A stretch of DNA of 64,000 nucleotides, from the NCBI GenBank assembly GCA_015075405.1, contig JABTUK010000001.1, forward strand, positions 310,001 through 374,000, written 5' to 3'. The notes under the pieces were generated by a model. That model worked only from the letters and a program-made list of their open reading frames with translations, did no database searches and was not told where the DNA came from. Shown piece by piece: positions 35,417 to 43,284 of the stretch (its first letter is position 1; every line of letters starts with the position of its first letter). The translations under genes and the position numbers were made by a program. Origin of the DNA: Anaerolineales bacterium. Its GTDB lineage: Bacteria; Chloroflexota; Anaerolineae; 4572-78; J111.

Positions 35417-36928
35417 CTATTCTCGCGGCCGCATCTGCGGGAACAGAATCACTTCGCGGATAGACTGCTGGTTGGTCAACAGCATCGTCAGCCGGTCCAC
35501 GCCCATGCCCAAACCGCCGGTCGGCGGCATTCCCTGCATCAAAGCCATAATGTAATCATCGTCCATCACGTGCGCTTCCTCGTCGGCGTCTTTTTGCTGT
35601 TCTAAAAAACGCTGGCGTTGGATAACGGGGTCGTTCAGCTCCGAATAAGCATTGGCAATTTCCATGCCGGCCACAAACGCCTCAAACCGCTCGACCATGC
35701 GCGGGTCATCCGGGTTCTGCTTGGACAGCGGCGAAATATCCAGAGGAAAGGTATGAATAAATGTCGGGTTGACAATCGTCGGCTCGACATATTCGCCCAG
35801 TAATTCGCCCACCAGTTTACCCCAATTGGGCTGCGGCGAAACATTCAGCTTGAGCCGCTGGCACTCCGCCCACAGCGCCTTGACATCGCCATAGGTTTCA
35901 AAAATATCAATCTCGGTGGCCTGCTTGATCCCTTCGGCCAGATTCAGTCGCCGCCAGGGCGGGGTCAGATCAACTTCCTTCCCATCAAAAACAACCCGGG
36001 TTGTGCCCAGCACTGTCTGAGCCACAGCAGCGACCAAGTTTTCGGTCAGACGCATCATGTCTTCATAGTCGGCGTAGGCCCAATAGCACTCCATCATCGT
36101 AAATTCTGGGTTGTGCCGGGTGCTGATGCCTTCGTTGCGAAAATCCTTGCAAATTTCGTACACTTTTTCAAACCCGCCCACAATCAGCCGCTTCAGATAA
36201 AGCTCATCGGCAATACGCAGGTAAAGCGTGGTGTTCAAAGCATTGTGATGAGTCACAAAAGGCCGGGCCATCGCCCCGCCGTAAATCGGCTGCAAGGTGG
36301 GTGTTTCTACCTCCAAAAAGCCCTCGCCATCCAAAAACCGGCGCATGGCCGTAATGATTTTGCTGCGCTTGACAAAAATATCGCGCACTTCGGGGTTGGC
36401 CAGCAAATCCAGGTAACGCTGGCGATAGCGAGTTTCAGTATCTTTCAGGCCGTGCCACTTTTCCGGCAGCGGATGGAGAGCTTTGGCCGCCAGTTGAAAA
36501 GCGGTCACATGCACGCTGACCTCGCCGGTGCGGGTGCGGAAGAGATACCCCTGCGCGGCTATAAAATCGCCCAGGTCAAAATCCTTGTTAAACTGTTGGT
36601 AGGCTGCTTCGCCCAGGTCGTCTTTGCGAAAGTAGAGCTGCAAGCGGCCCGTGCCATCTTCGATGTGGGCAAAAGCGCTTTTGCCCATGTTCCGTACCGC
36701 CACCAAACGCCCGGCCACGGCTACATCGGGACGGGGTTTCTCCTCGCTGCCCTCCGGTAAAGCCGCCTCGGCGGCTTCATACATTTGAATAGCTTCGGCA
36801 GCCGTCTGCTGGCGGGTCACACGGGGCGGATAAGGCAGTTGGCCGCGTTCGGCAAAAGCCGGCAGCTTGTTCAAGCGCTGCTCAACCTGTTCACCGAAGG
36901 CTTGAAAGTAACTGAGGTCTTGTTCCAT
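35417..36928 (-). CDS. lysS: Lysyl-tRNA synthetase, class II
   Basis: 503 aa. OB-fold anticodon-binding domain about 60-160 (VAGRLVAVRNMGKSAFAHIE; LGDFIAAQGYLFRTRTGEVS), then class II core: motif 1 region IITAMRRFLDGEGFLEVETP, motif 2 FRNEGISTRHNPEFTMMECY, motif 3 GLGMGVDRLTMLLTN near the C-terminus. Length is normal for bacterial LysS. Charges tRNA-Lys in the cytoplasm. Downstream of greA on the same strand, but a terminator lies between, so LysS needs read-through or its own promoter. Confidence 0.97.
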   Translation of the reverse strand: MEQDLSYFQAFGEQVEQRLNKLPAFAERGQLPYPPRVTRQQTAAEAIQMYEAAEAALPEGSEEKPRPDVAVAGRLVAVRNMGKSAFAHIEDGTGRLQLYFRKDDLGEAAYQQFNKDFDLGDFIAAQGYLFRTRTGEVSVHVTAFQLAAKALHPLPEKWHGLKDTETRYRQRYLDLLANPEVRDIFVKRSKIITAMRRFLDGEGFLEVETPTLQPIYGGAMARPFVTHHNALNTTLYLRIADELYLKRLIVGGFEKVYEICKDFRNEGISTRHNPEFTMMECYWAYADYEDMMRLTENLVAAVAQTVLGTTRVVFDGKEVDLTPPWRRLNLAEGIKQATEIDIFETYGDVKALWAECQRLKLNVSPQPNWGKLVGELLGEYVEPTIVNPTFIHTFPLDISPLSKQNPDDPRMVERFEAFVAGMEIANAYSELNDPVIQRQRFLEQQKDADEEAHVMDDDYIMALMQGMPPTGGLGMGVDRLTMLLTNQQSIREVILFPQMRPRE

Positions 36929-36954
36929 TGAAATATATTCTCCAAAAAATGCAA

Positions 36955-36985
36955 ATAAAAAACGGAGTCCCCTGGGGAGACTCCG
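36955..36985 (-). terminator. Rho-independent terminator after greA
   Basis: Hairpin CGGAGTC...GACTCCG with G/C-rich inner bases (36963-36985), followed on the minus strand by TTTTTTATTT (36962-36953). Lies between greA and lysS. Confidence 0.88.
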
Positions 36986-37019
36986 CTGTATTATGCACGC
37001 TTAGAGCGTTTGACGCAAG

Positions 37020-37487
37020 CTATTCGATCTTGACTACTTTAAAAGTAATCTCGCCGTTGGGAGTCTCAGCCGTGACCGTTTGGCCCACTTTGGCCCCCAA
37101 CAGGGCTTTGCCAATCGGCGACTCATTGGAGATTCTGCCGTTGAGCGGATCAGCTTCGGCGGAACCAACAATGTGGTAGGTCTCCGGGTCAAAACCTTCT
37201 TCGGTCACCGTCACCTTGCTGCCCACGTCCACATAGTCGCCATTACCGTTCTTTTCGATGATGACAGCTTCACGCAGTTGAGCTTCAATGGTCTGGATGC
37301 GGCCCTCCAGAAAGGCCTGCGCTAATTTGGCTTCGTCGTAAGCGGAGTTTTCGCTGATGTCTCCTTCTTCTTTAGCCGATTGAATAGCAGCAGCAACCTC
37401 CTTGCGGCGGACCGTTATCAGGTACTTGAGTTCTTCTTCTAGTTTCTTTTTGCCTTCTGAGGTTAAATAAATAGGTTTGTCTGCCAT
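37020..37487 (-). CDS. greA: Transcription elongation factor GreA
   Basis: 155 aa, the family length. N-terminal coiled coil with YLTSEGKKKLEEELKYLITV and EGDISENSAYDEAKLAQAFL (acidic tip residues D and E present), then the FKBP-like domain: IIEKNGNGDYVDVGSKVTV, YHIVGSAEADPLNGRISNES, PIGKALLGAKVGQTVTAETP. It stimulates cleavage of backtracked RNA by RNA polymerase. A long leader with a strong promoter and hairpin-plus-U structure precedes it. Confidence 0.97.
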   Translation of the reverse strand: MADKPIYLTSEGKKKLEEELKYLITVRRKEVAAAIQSAKEEGDISENSAYDEAKLAQAFLEGRIQTIEAQLREAVIIEKNGNGDYVDVGSKVTVTEEGFDPETYHIVGSAEADPLNGRISNESPIGKALLGAKVGQTVTAETPNGEITFKVVKIE

Positions 37488-37700
37488 TGAAAATTTTCCT
37501 TACCTCATTTCTGTGAGTACAGAAGTATTTACAACTATTCTATCCCCATATCTCGCACCCCTTACAAAAAGGGTGACGGGCAAAAGCGGCTCACATAGCC
37601 CACTATCGTCGAGTTGAGTCCGGCAGGGTGCTAACTGTAAAGCGAGATCTGGAGGTTTTTAATGCCGCCCTCGCGAGGGTAATAACGAGGGAGAACCAAT

Positions 37701-37729
37701 AAAAAAAACAGAGACCTTATTCGGGTCCC
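37701..37729 (-). terminator. Attenuator-like hairpin in greA leader
   Basis: On the minus strand GGGACC (37729-37724), 7-nt loop, GGTCTC (37716-37711; one G-U pair), then TGTTTTTTTT (37710-37701). It starts only about 32 nt after the predicted transcription start and about 210 nt before greA. It could end most transcripts early, giving a short RNA, unless antitermination occurs. A CCCTCGCGAGGG palindrome follows at 37668-37679. Confidence 0.65.
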
Positions 37730-37767
37730 GGTCACAGCGGCGAACATTTTCGCAATTAATTGCTGAT

Positions 37768-37796
37768 ATTATACCCGAGAACTTTCAATTTGTAAA
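37768..37796 (-). promoter_or_regulatory. Strong promoter upstream of greA
   Basis: TTTACA (37796-37791), 17-bp spacer, perfect TATAAT (37773-37768) on the minus strand. Within the 461-bp intergenic region 37488-37948, which otherwise holds the attenuator hairpin and, at 37846-37910, a GGTTGGAA short-unit repeat with its complement. Confidence 0.85.
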
Positions 37797-37948
37797 GGTT
37801 TTTTTTGAGCCGATTGTCCTACTTTATGCCCACGCTCTTTCTGTTGGAAAGTTGGAGGGTTGGAAGGTTGGAAAAATTAGACAATCCTCCATCCTTCCAT
37901 TCTTCCAACTTCTTTTTGGGCGTTTGCGCAACTGCAACATGATACAGG

Positions 37949-38392
37949 TTAATCCAACGAAACCTTCATTTCCTTCATTAAAGTTTCCCAACGCTCCAGC
38001 CGGACGCGGAGCTGCTCGGCCAGGGCCACCAGGATTGCCTGAGAGTCGGCATCGTCCTTTAGCTCCTTGAGCCGCGCCCCATACCATTCCAACTGATTTT
38101 TGAAGCCCTGCCGGACAAACTTCAATTTATCTTCGGCGCTGCGGCGAGTGCGCCACTGCCGCACCAATTTTTCACCGGCCTCATCCAGGTTTTGATCCAA
38201 CAGCGGCTGGCCCAACTGTCGCAAGCGGCTGGCAACCCGCGCAATCCCTTCCTGAACATCCTCGATGGCAAAACTCAGGGCCGATTTAACGTAGGGGCTG
38301 TCGCCATTTTGATGATACTCGCGCAAGATAGCCAGGTAAGCCAATTGGGCTTTGAGATACTGAGTTAAAACAGAAATGGATGCATTAGCCAT
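37949..38392 (-). CDS. Helical hypothetical protein
   Basis: 147 aa, predicted all-alpha (VLTQYLKAQLAYLAILREYH; YVKSALSFAIEDVQEGIARV; WYGARLKELKDDADSQAILV). The helix length and spacing look like a four-helix bundle of ferritin-like type, but no metal-ligand EXXH pattern is present. It starts 3 bp after the PIG-L gene stop, so the two are translationally coupled. Function unknown. Confidence 0.7.
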   Translation of the reverse strand: MANASISVLTQYLKAQLAYLAILREYHQNGDSPYVKSALSFAIEDVQEGIARVASRLRQLGQPLLDQNLDEAGEKLVRQWRTRRSAEDKLKFVRQGFKNQLEWYGARLKELKDDADSQAILVALAEQLRVRLERWETLMKEMKVSLD

Positions 38393-38395
38393 AGC

Positions 38396-39217
38396 TCACC
38401 TCAAGCCCGCAAACAGATCGTTTTCTTTGGAATTTTCCCCTGGTGAGGGGAACAGCCCCTCGCTCGCACGAGCCAAAATAAAGGTTTCCTGCCAAAACCA
38501 GGGAAAAGACTCCAGGTCAAACGTTTCCTGAAGGTAGGGACTGGCCGGATCAATCTGGGTAGCGTGGCAGCGAATCCCCTTGAGCTTATGCTCGACATAG
38601 TCACGCACATTAATCACCGTGGTTATTCGCTCCAAAGGGTGCCCCGTAAAGGGAAATGGTACCCCACCCATCATCACATAAGCCCGGCCGGTCATTTGCT
38701 GCATATGAGCCAGTTGTTCCTGGGGCATGGCCCGGTGATAAAACTTGGCTACCTGATGCGGCGGCCCGGCTTCCGGCCAGCAGTCAGACTCGGCGGCCAG
38801 TTGGACGGCGGCGGTGGCCCAACGATGCACGGCCAGGTGGTCGTAATGACCATAGCCGCCATCCGGGCCAAACGAGAGCATCACCTGCGGCTTGACCTGG
38901 CGCACCAACTCGACCACTTTGTAAACCGCCTCGGCTTGCGGGGCAATGGTGGTTTGACCGTCAATGTACCCCAACAGATGGAGTTGCTTGACCCCATAAC
39001 AAGCGCAGGCGCGGCGCAGTTCTTGCTCGCGGACCAGGCCAAGCGGTTGGGTCAGGGTAATGGCCGGGTTAGCCAGCGCCCCGGCCTCTCCCCGCGTGGC
39101 AATAGCCAGATGAACCTCGACCCCTTCGTGAGCGTATTTGCTTAAGGTTCCCCCCGTGCCAAAGGCTTCGTCATCGGGGTGGGCAAACAAGGCCAGCAAC
39201 GTTAATTTTTCGGGCAT
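38396..39217 (-). CDS. PIG-L / LmbE family deacetylase
   Basis: 273 aa. Zinc-site motifs of the family are present: LALFAHPDDEAFGTGGTLSK-type AHPDDE near residues 11-18, and GGYGHYDHLAVHRW near 122-133 supplying the third histidine. Such enzymes remove acetyl groups from N-acetylglucosamine-linked or related substrates (for example mycothiol or bacillithiol intermediates, GlcNAc-PI). The substrate here is unknown. No signal peptide. Followed directly by the 147-aa helical protein gene. Confidence 0.9.
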   Translation of the reverse strand: MPEKLTLLALFAHPDDEAFGTGGTLSKYAHEGVEVHLAIATRGEAGALANPAITLTQPLGLVREQELRRACACYGVKQLHLLGYIDGQTTIAPQAEAVYKVVELVRQVKPQVMLSFGPDGGYGHYDHLAVHRWATAAVQLAAESDCWPEAGPPHQVAKFYHRAMPQEQLAHMQQMTGRAYVMMGGVPFPFTGHPLERITTVINVRDYVEHKLKGIRCHATQIDPASPYLQETFDLESFPWFWQETFILARASEGLFPSPGENSKENDLFAGLR

Positions 39218-39311
39218 AGCAGCATCTCAAAATTTAAGCGGATTGATGCCCACATTGGTAAAGAACAAACGTTCTAGTAGTATAGCACCAATCCGAATTT
39301 TCGTCAAAGTA

Positions 39312-39357
39312 AGGTGCGACGCACTTTGAACGCCCTCACGGGCAAAGTACGTCGCAC
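39312..39357. repeat. Palindromic repeat GGTGCGACGCACTTTG
   Basis: GGTGCGACGCACTTTG (39312-39327) pairs with CAAAGTACGTCGCACC (39342-39357), two mismatches, loop 14 nt. A single copy in the window; it lies downstream of the 298-aa coiled-coil gene. Confidence 0.75.
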
Positions 39358-39402
39358 CAATGACAGAATCATAGCCGGGCTTCTTGGATTGTCAAGAGGT
39401 TA

Positions 39403-40296
39403 TCAGGCGCTTTGGTAAACCTCGTCCATAGCTTCGCTCAAATCTTCCAGCCGCTGCACCTGGTCCGAAATTTCGTCTTGCAACCGGTTGACCCGGCTGC
39501 CGCCTTCATCTTTGCTGCCGACCAGCAATAGCTGTGAGTAGATGGTGCCCAACGCCGAAATGGTGCTATCCAGTTGGTAGCTGGCTTTTTCCATGTTGTC
39601 TTCCAGGCTTTGCAAGGTTTGCAACTGCCGCTTTTTATCGGCAATGGTCCGCTGAAGCTGCTGCTTCACTTCGGGGCTGTCCTCGCGGGTCAATTTCTGT
39701 TCCAGGTTGCGAATATCGCTGGGCACGCGCTGCAAATCCTGTTTGACCACCTGGTTCAACTGAAATTTATCCACCCGAGCGGCCAAATCGTACACCGCTT
39801 GCAGCCAGTGAGTCACTTCGCGGGTTGTCCGCTCAAACCGGTCACGCATGGAGGCTTGCGATGATTTGCTCACTGTATTTTCAATCAATTCCCAATACTT
39901 TAAAGCCTCGTCCACCTTGGCCCGCAGGGTTCGATCTTGAATTAAATCCGGGTTGAATTGAACTTTGGGCCGCAGCATCTCTTCCACAGCTTTGGCGTGG
40001 TTGGCTTCATTAGTGATGCCCCGATAGATAAACAACGGGGTCAGGATAATCCCCAAAATTGCTGCGGGGATAGCCGCCAGAAGACCCCCAAAAATACCAA
40101 GAGCCGTGGAAACAACCAGTGTGCCGCCAATCAAGGTCGCTGTAATCGGGTGAAAGGTATAACGCTCCCTAAGCTGTTTGATAATATTAGGGTCTTTATT
40201 CCAGTCAGCCCGCTGCTGTTTATAATTCTCGACAATATTTTTGAGAATGGCCTCTTGGGCCCGTTTTTCCAGGTCTTTTCTGATATCTGAGGGCAT
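39403..40296 (-). CDS. Membrane coiled-coil protein
   Basis: 297 aa from ATG 40296; an upstream in-frame Met at 40332 is translated from GATGCGT repeats and is unlikely. Basic N-terminal 50 residues, two adjacent membrane helices at about 50-90 (ITATLIGGTLVVSTALGIFG; LLAAIPAAILGIILTPLFIY), then a long coiled coil (NLEQKLTREDSPEVKQQLQR; TIADKKRQLQTLQSLEDNME). It lies directly downstream of the PspA-family gene on the same strand and may work with it in envelope stress. No family recognised. Confidence 0.75.
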   Translation of the reverse strand: MPSDIRKDLEKRAQEAILKNIVENYKQQRADWNKDPNIIKQLRERYTFHPITATLIGGTLVVSTALGIFGGLLAAIPAAILGIILTPLFIYRGITNEANHAKAVEEMLRPKVQFNPDLIQDRTLRAKVDEALKYWELIENTVSKSSQASMRDRFERTTREVTHWLQAVYDLAARVDKFQLNQVVKQDLQRVPSDIRNLEQKLTREDSPEVKQQLQRTIADKKRQLQTLQSLEDNMEKASYQLDSTISALGTIYSQLLLVGSKDEGGSRVNRLQDEISDQVQRLEDLSEAMDEVYQSA

Positions 40297-40301
40297 ATTA
40301 T

Positions 40302-40345
40302 TAATGCGTGATGCGTGATGCGTAAGAGTCACGCATCACGCATCA
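40302..40345. repeat. Short-unit hairpin GATGCGT
   Basis: AATGCGTGATGCGTGATGCG (40303-40322) followed by complementary AGTCACGCATCACGCATC (40328-40345). Same unit at 16698-16739, 41736-41789 and 49555-49630. Confidence 0.75.
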
Positions 40346-40377
40346 AATCTCGAATTTTGATTGAGTTGGTTAAGTTA

Positions 40378-41091
40378 TTAATTGGAAGACGAACTGGCCG
40401 CTTGCTGATCCTGATCCAAGCCAAGGCGGCGGCGGCGTTCGGCCAACTGGCTGTCGAGCCGGTCTTTGCCCAGCACCTGATCCATTTGATTGTTCAACCG
40501 GCCGGCCCGCATTTCCACTTCGGCATCGGCTCGATCCAGCCGCTCCCGAATTTTGTCGGCCACGCGGGAAATGTCGGAATCGCCCACGCCTTCCAGGGCG
40601 TCGAGCGACTTCATGCTCTTGGCCGCAATCTCTTTGGTTTTAGCCAATTCCAGCAGGCCCAACACATGCTCCCGCTCCTGGCGGATGGTGCGCAGCCGGG
40701 CTTCCAGCTTGAGCCGCGCTTCGGCCAGTTTATCGGCCTCTGTTTTTTGCTGCTCAAACTGCTTGCGATACTCCTCGGCCAGGTCGGCTTTGGTATTGTA
40801 TTGGCTTTGCGCGGCCATGGCCAAATCTTCTTTGCCCAGGCTCAACAGGCGGTCAATATCGCGGTCCAGGGCTTCGGCTTCGGCCTGAAACGTTTCGTAC
40901 TTGCGCTGGAGCGTCTTGACCTGACCCTTGATCGTAACCAGGGCATCTTCCAGGTCATCCAGATTGTTCTCGGCCTGGCGAATGTACTCGTCAAGCACCG
41001 CCACCGAATTGGCGTCGAGCGCTCGATCCACCATTGCATGCAGATTGGCTTTGATGAGGGTATCAATTTTTTGAAATAAAGATTGGGCCAT
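40378..41091 (-). CDS. pspA: PspA/IM30 family protein
   Basis: 237 aa. Typical PspA pattern: MAQSLFQKIDTLIKANLHAM at the start (membrane-binding amphipathic helix), AEAEALDRDIDRLLSLGKED, then long coiled coil (EEYRKQFEQQKTEADKLAEA; RLKLEARLRTIRQEREHVLG) and DLEDALVTIKGQVKTLQRKY. ESCRT-III-like membrane remodelling and envelope stress protection are the known roles. No psp regulator gene beside it. The plus-strand shadow frames across it are not genes. Confidence 0.9.
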   Translation of the reverse strand: MAQSLFQKIDTLIKANLHAMVDRALDANSVAVLDEYIRQAENNLDDLEDALVTIKGQVKTLQRKYETFQAEAEALDRDIDRLLSLGKEDLAMAAQSQYNTKADLAEEYRKQFEQQKTEADKLAEARLKLEARLRTIRQEREHVLGLLELAKTKEIAAKSMKSLDALEGVGDSDISRVADKIRERLDRADAEVEMRAGRLNNQMDQVLGKDRLDSQLAERRRRLGLDQDQQAASSSSN

Positions 41092-41101
41092 GGGTTTGAG
41101 T

Positions 41102-41160
41102 CTCCTTGAGAAGTGATACGTAAAACGTAAGGGATTGTTGCTAAAATCCTTACGTTTTCA
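41102..41160. repeat. Short-unit hairpin ACGTAAAACGTAAG
   Basis: ACGTAAAACGTAAGGATT-like arm (41120-41136) and complement AAATCCTTACGTTTT (41144-41158). Lies in the pspA leader. Confidence 0.5.
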
Positions 41161-41299
41161 GCCATACATTTTGCATCTATACATTTAGCCGTTTAGCGTG
41201 GCGATTTTCATTATACACTTATCTCCATAAATTTCCAATCTTCCCACCTGCCAACCTTCCATCTTGCCCCCATCTATGCTAGAATAAACAACGGAGTTT

Positions 41300-41734
41300 A
41301 TGATGACCGACATTCAACGGGTACGTTTTTCTTTGCCGCTGCCGCCCAGCATCAACAGCCAGTACACCCAGGTGGGTAAAATTCGGGTGTTGTCAAAGGA
41401 GCACGAGGCCTTCAAACGGCAAGTGGACCGCCGCCTCCATCGGCTGCGGGTGGATGAGGTCATCACCGACGCCTTTATCGAGCGGCTCAAAGCCGGCTGG
41501 ATTGGCCTGTTTCTGGACTTTTATTTTGAAACCCCCCTCCGCCGCGATTTGGACGGCGGCCTCAAAATCACCCAGGATGCGATTCTGACCTCCCTGGGCA
41601 TTAACGACAATCGGGTGGTAGATATTCACCTGGTCAAGCGCATCGCCCCCAACAACCCCCGCGTCGAAGTCGAACTCGAAGCCATCCCGGAATGGCAGTT
41701 TGATGAGGAGTACGTCTACCGGGAAGAGATATAA
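41300..41734 (+). CDS. RusA-type Holliday junction resolvase
   Basis: 144 aa. RusA family features: RFSLPLPPSINSQYTQVGKI at the start, the acidic catalytic segment ETPLRRDLDGGLKITQDAIL (D and D of the DxD-N type site near 79-82), and GINDNRVVDIHLVKRIAPN. ACGGAGTTT precedes the paired ATGs at 41300/41303. RusA enzymes cut four-way junctions; in E. coli the gene is prophage-borne. Here it stands alone with no phage genes around, so a host role or relic of a phage cannot be separated. Confidence 0.88.
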   Translation: MMTDIQRVRFSLPLPPSINSQYTQVGKIRVLSKEHEAFKRQVDRRLHRLRVDEVITDAFIERLKAGWIGLFLDFYFETPLRRDLDGGLKITQDAILTSLGINDNRVVDIHLVKRIAPNNPRVEVELEAIPEWQFDEEYVYREEI

Positions 41735-41735
41735 A

Positions 41736-41790
41736 GTGATACGTGATGCGTGATGCGTAAAAAGTCACGTATCACGTATCACGCATCACC
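41736..41790. repeat. Short-unit hairpin GATACGTGATGCG
   Basis: GTGATACGTGATGCGTGATG (41735-41754) followed by AGTCACGTATCACGTATC and ACGCATCACC (41763-41790), one long hairpin right after the RusA stop. Confidence 0.75.
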
Positions 41791-41921
41791 ACCAAATTCT
41801 TCTCTGGGGACAAAACAAAAATCATTGCCATCGGTCGTTTGACAAGCCAGCAGGGTAAGTTTAGAATTGGCCCTAATCAGGGGGATAAATTCTATCGTTC
41901 CATTGAAGGAAGAAATAAATT

Positions 41922-42914
41922 ATGAACACCAAGCTGTTTCAAAAAGATTTTATCACCACCCAGGATTGGACCGTCGAAGACCTGAACACCATGCTCGACC
42001 TGGCTTTTCGGCTGAAAGGCGAGTTTGCCATGGGCGTGCCTCACGACCACATCCTGCGGGCCAAAACGTTATACATGCTCTTTTTTGAAGAGAGTACCCG
42101 CACCCGCAACTCCTTTGAAACCGGCATGACCCAGTTGGGCGGCCACGCCATCTTTCTGACCCCCAAAGCGACCCAGATTGGACACGGCGAAAACGCCAAA
42201 GATACCGGCATTGTCTTGAGCAGCTACGGTCACGGTATCTCCATCCGCGACTGCCGCACCAATATTGGTCAAAACTACCTGTACGAGATGGCCCAGCACG
42301 CCGATGCGCCCATCTTTAGCATGCAGGATGACGTGGACCATCCCTGCCAGGCCATGGCCGACTTGATGACCCTGATGGAACTCTTTGGCCGGGATTTGCG
42401 CGGGCGCAAGTTTGTCATCTCCTGGACTTACGCCCCCAAATATGTCCGCCCGCTCAGTGTGCCCCAATCACTGGTGTGGCTCATGCCTCGCTTTGGCATG
42501 GACGTGACCCTGGCCTATCCCGAAGGCTATCACTTGATGCCCCATGTGATGGAAGCCGCCCGCAAAAATGCCGAATTGGCCGGCGTTACCCTGACCGAAA
42601 CCCACGATATGGAGGCCGCCTTTGAAAATGCCGACTTCCTCTACCCCAAATCCTGGGGGCCGATCATGGTCACCGAAGACGAGCCGGAAGTGGAGGCCAT
42701 GGCCGCCAAAAATCAAAACTGGCGGGTGACTCAGGCCAAGATGAACCTGGCTAAAAAGCATGCCGTTTACATGCACTGCATGCCGGTTGATCGCGGCCAC
42801 GAAGTAGACGACGAAGTGATTGACGGCCCGCAATCGGTGATTTACAAGCAGGCCGAAAACCGGCTGCACATTCAGAAAGCCTTGATGGCTCTGACCATGG
42901 GCGGGCGAGGTTAG
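41922..42914 (+). CDS. Carbamoyltransferase of the knotted (YgeW/AOTC-like) group
   Basis: 330 aa. Carbamoyl-phosphate motif FFEESTRTRNSFETG (residues about 49-63), MQDDVDHPCQAMADLMTLM (HPCQ rather than HPTQ), and MHCMPVDRGHEVDDEV near 285. The sequence SWTYAPKYVRPLSVPQSLVW and DVTLAYPEGYHLMP match knotted transcarbamylases (YgeW, N-acetylornithine group) better than OTCase ArgF. It is likely to carbamoylate an ornithine-like or other amine in the cytoplasm; substrate uncertain. AAGGAAG precedes ATG 41922. A terminator follows at 43075. Confidence 0.88.
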   Translation: MNTKLFQKDFITTQDWTVEDLNTMLDLAFRLKGEFAMGVPHDHILRAKTLYMLFFEESTRTRNSFETGMTQLGGHAIFLTPKATQIGHGENAKDTGIVLSSYGHGISIRDCRTNIGQNYLYEMAQHADAPIFSMQDDVDHPCQAMADLMTLMELFGRDLRGRKFVISWTYAPKYVRPLSVPQSLVWLMPRFGMDVTLAYPEGYHLMPHVMEAARKNAELAGVTLTETHDMEAAFENADFLYPKSWGPIMVTEDEPEVEAMAAKNQNWRVTQAKMNLAKKHAVYMHCMPVDRGHEVDDEVIDGPQSVIYKQAENRLHIQKALMALTMGGRG

Positions 42915-42939
42915 GGTAGGATGCACCCTCTCAACTCAT

Positions 42940-43055
42940 TCCCAAACTGAGTTTCATTAAACCACAATTTTGAGGAGTGAGGCACGCCTACGTGCCGAGC
43001 GGAGCCGCACCTAGGGGTGCTTGCTCCTCAATTCATGATTTACTGAGTTTGGGAA
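42940..43055. repeat. Dispersed palindromic repeat, family B copy 4
   Basis: Longer, diverged copy: TCCCAAACTGAGT (42940-42952) with ACTGAGTTTGGGA (43042-43054) outside, and TGAGGAGTGAGGCACGCC with GTGCTTGCTCCTCA inside. Lies between the carbamoyltransferase stop and its terminator. Confidence 0.8.
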
Positions 43056-43073
43056 CAGGTTGAACGAGTTGAG

Positions 43074-43113
43074 AAAAAAGCTCTCGCAGGTTTGAAACTT
43101 GCGAGAGCTTTTT
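43074..43113 (+). terminator. Rho-independent terminator
   Basis: AAAAAGCTCTCGCA (43075-43088) pairs perfectly with TGCGAGAGCTTTTT (43100-43113), with further pairing in the loop. Ends the carbamoyltransferase transcript; A and T tracts on both sides allow action in both directions. Confidence 0.88.
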
Positions 43114-43120
43114 ATTTGAT

Positions 43121-43275
43121 AACTCGAATTAGATTTAGCTCGAAAATCACCCTTCGATACGGGCTAACGCCCGCTTCGCGTCAGGATGATTTTCGGCTTA
43201 AACATCGCATCCTGAGTAGCTCTAAGCGAAGCGAGGAGCGTATCGAAGGGTGCGATGTTTAAGACCCCGAATTTA
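43121..43275. repeat. Dispersed palindromic repeat, family A copy 3
   Basis: Contains AATCACCCTTCGATACGGGC and GTCAGGATGATTTTCGGCTT in one half. The other half has CATCGCATCCTGAGTAGCTC and CGAAGCGAGGAGCGTATCG. Shares all modules with copy 2, but its ends are less exact. Confidence 0.8.
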
Positions 43276-43284
43276 GGTTAATTC

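Noticed and set aside
37488..37760. T-box or lysine riboswitch before greA-lysS
   Set aside because: No T-box AGGGTGGNACCGCG sequence and no lysine riboswitch core were found; the distance from promoter to hairpin is too short for either.
41300..41734. RusA-like gene as evidence of a prophage
   Set aside because: No phage structural, lysis, integrase or terminase genes nearby; a single RusA homologue is not enough.
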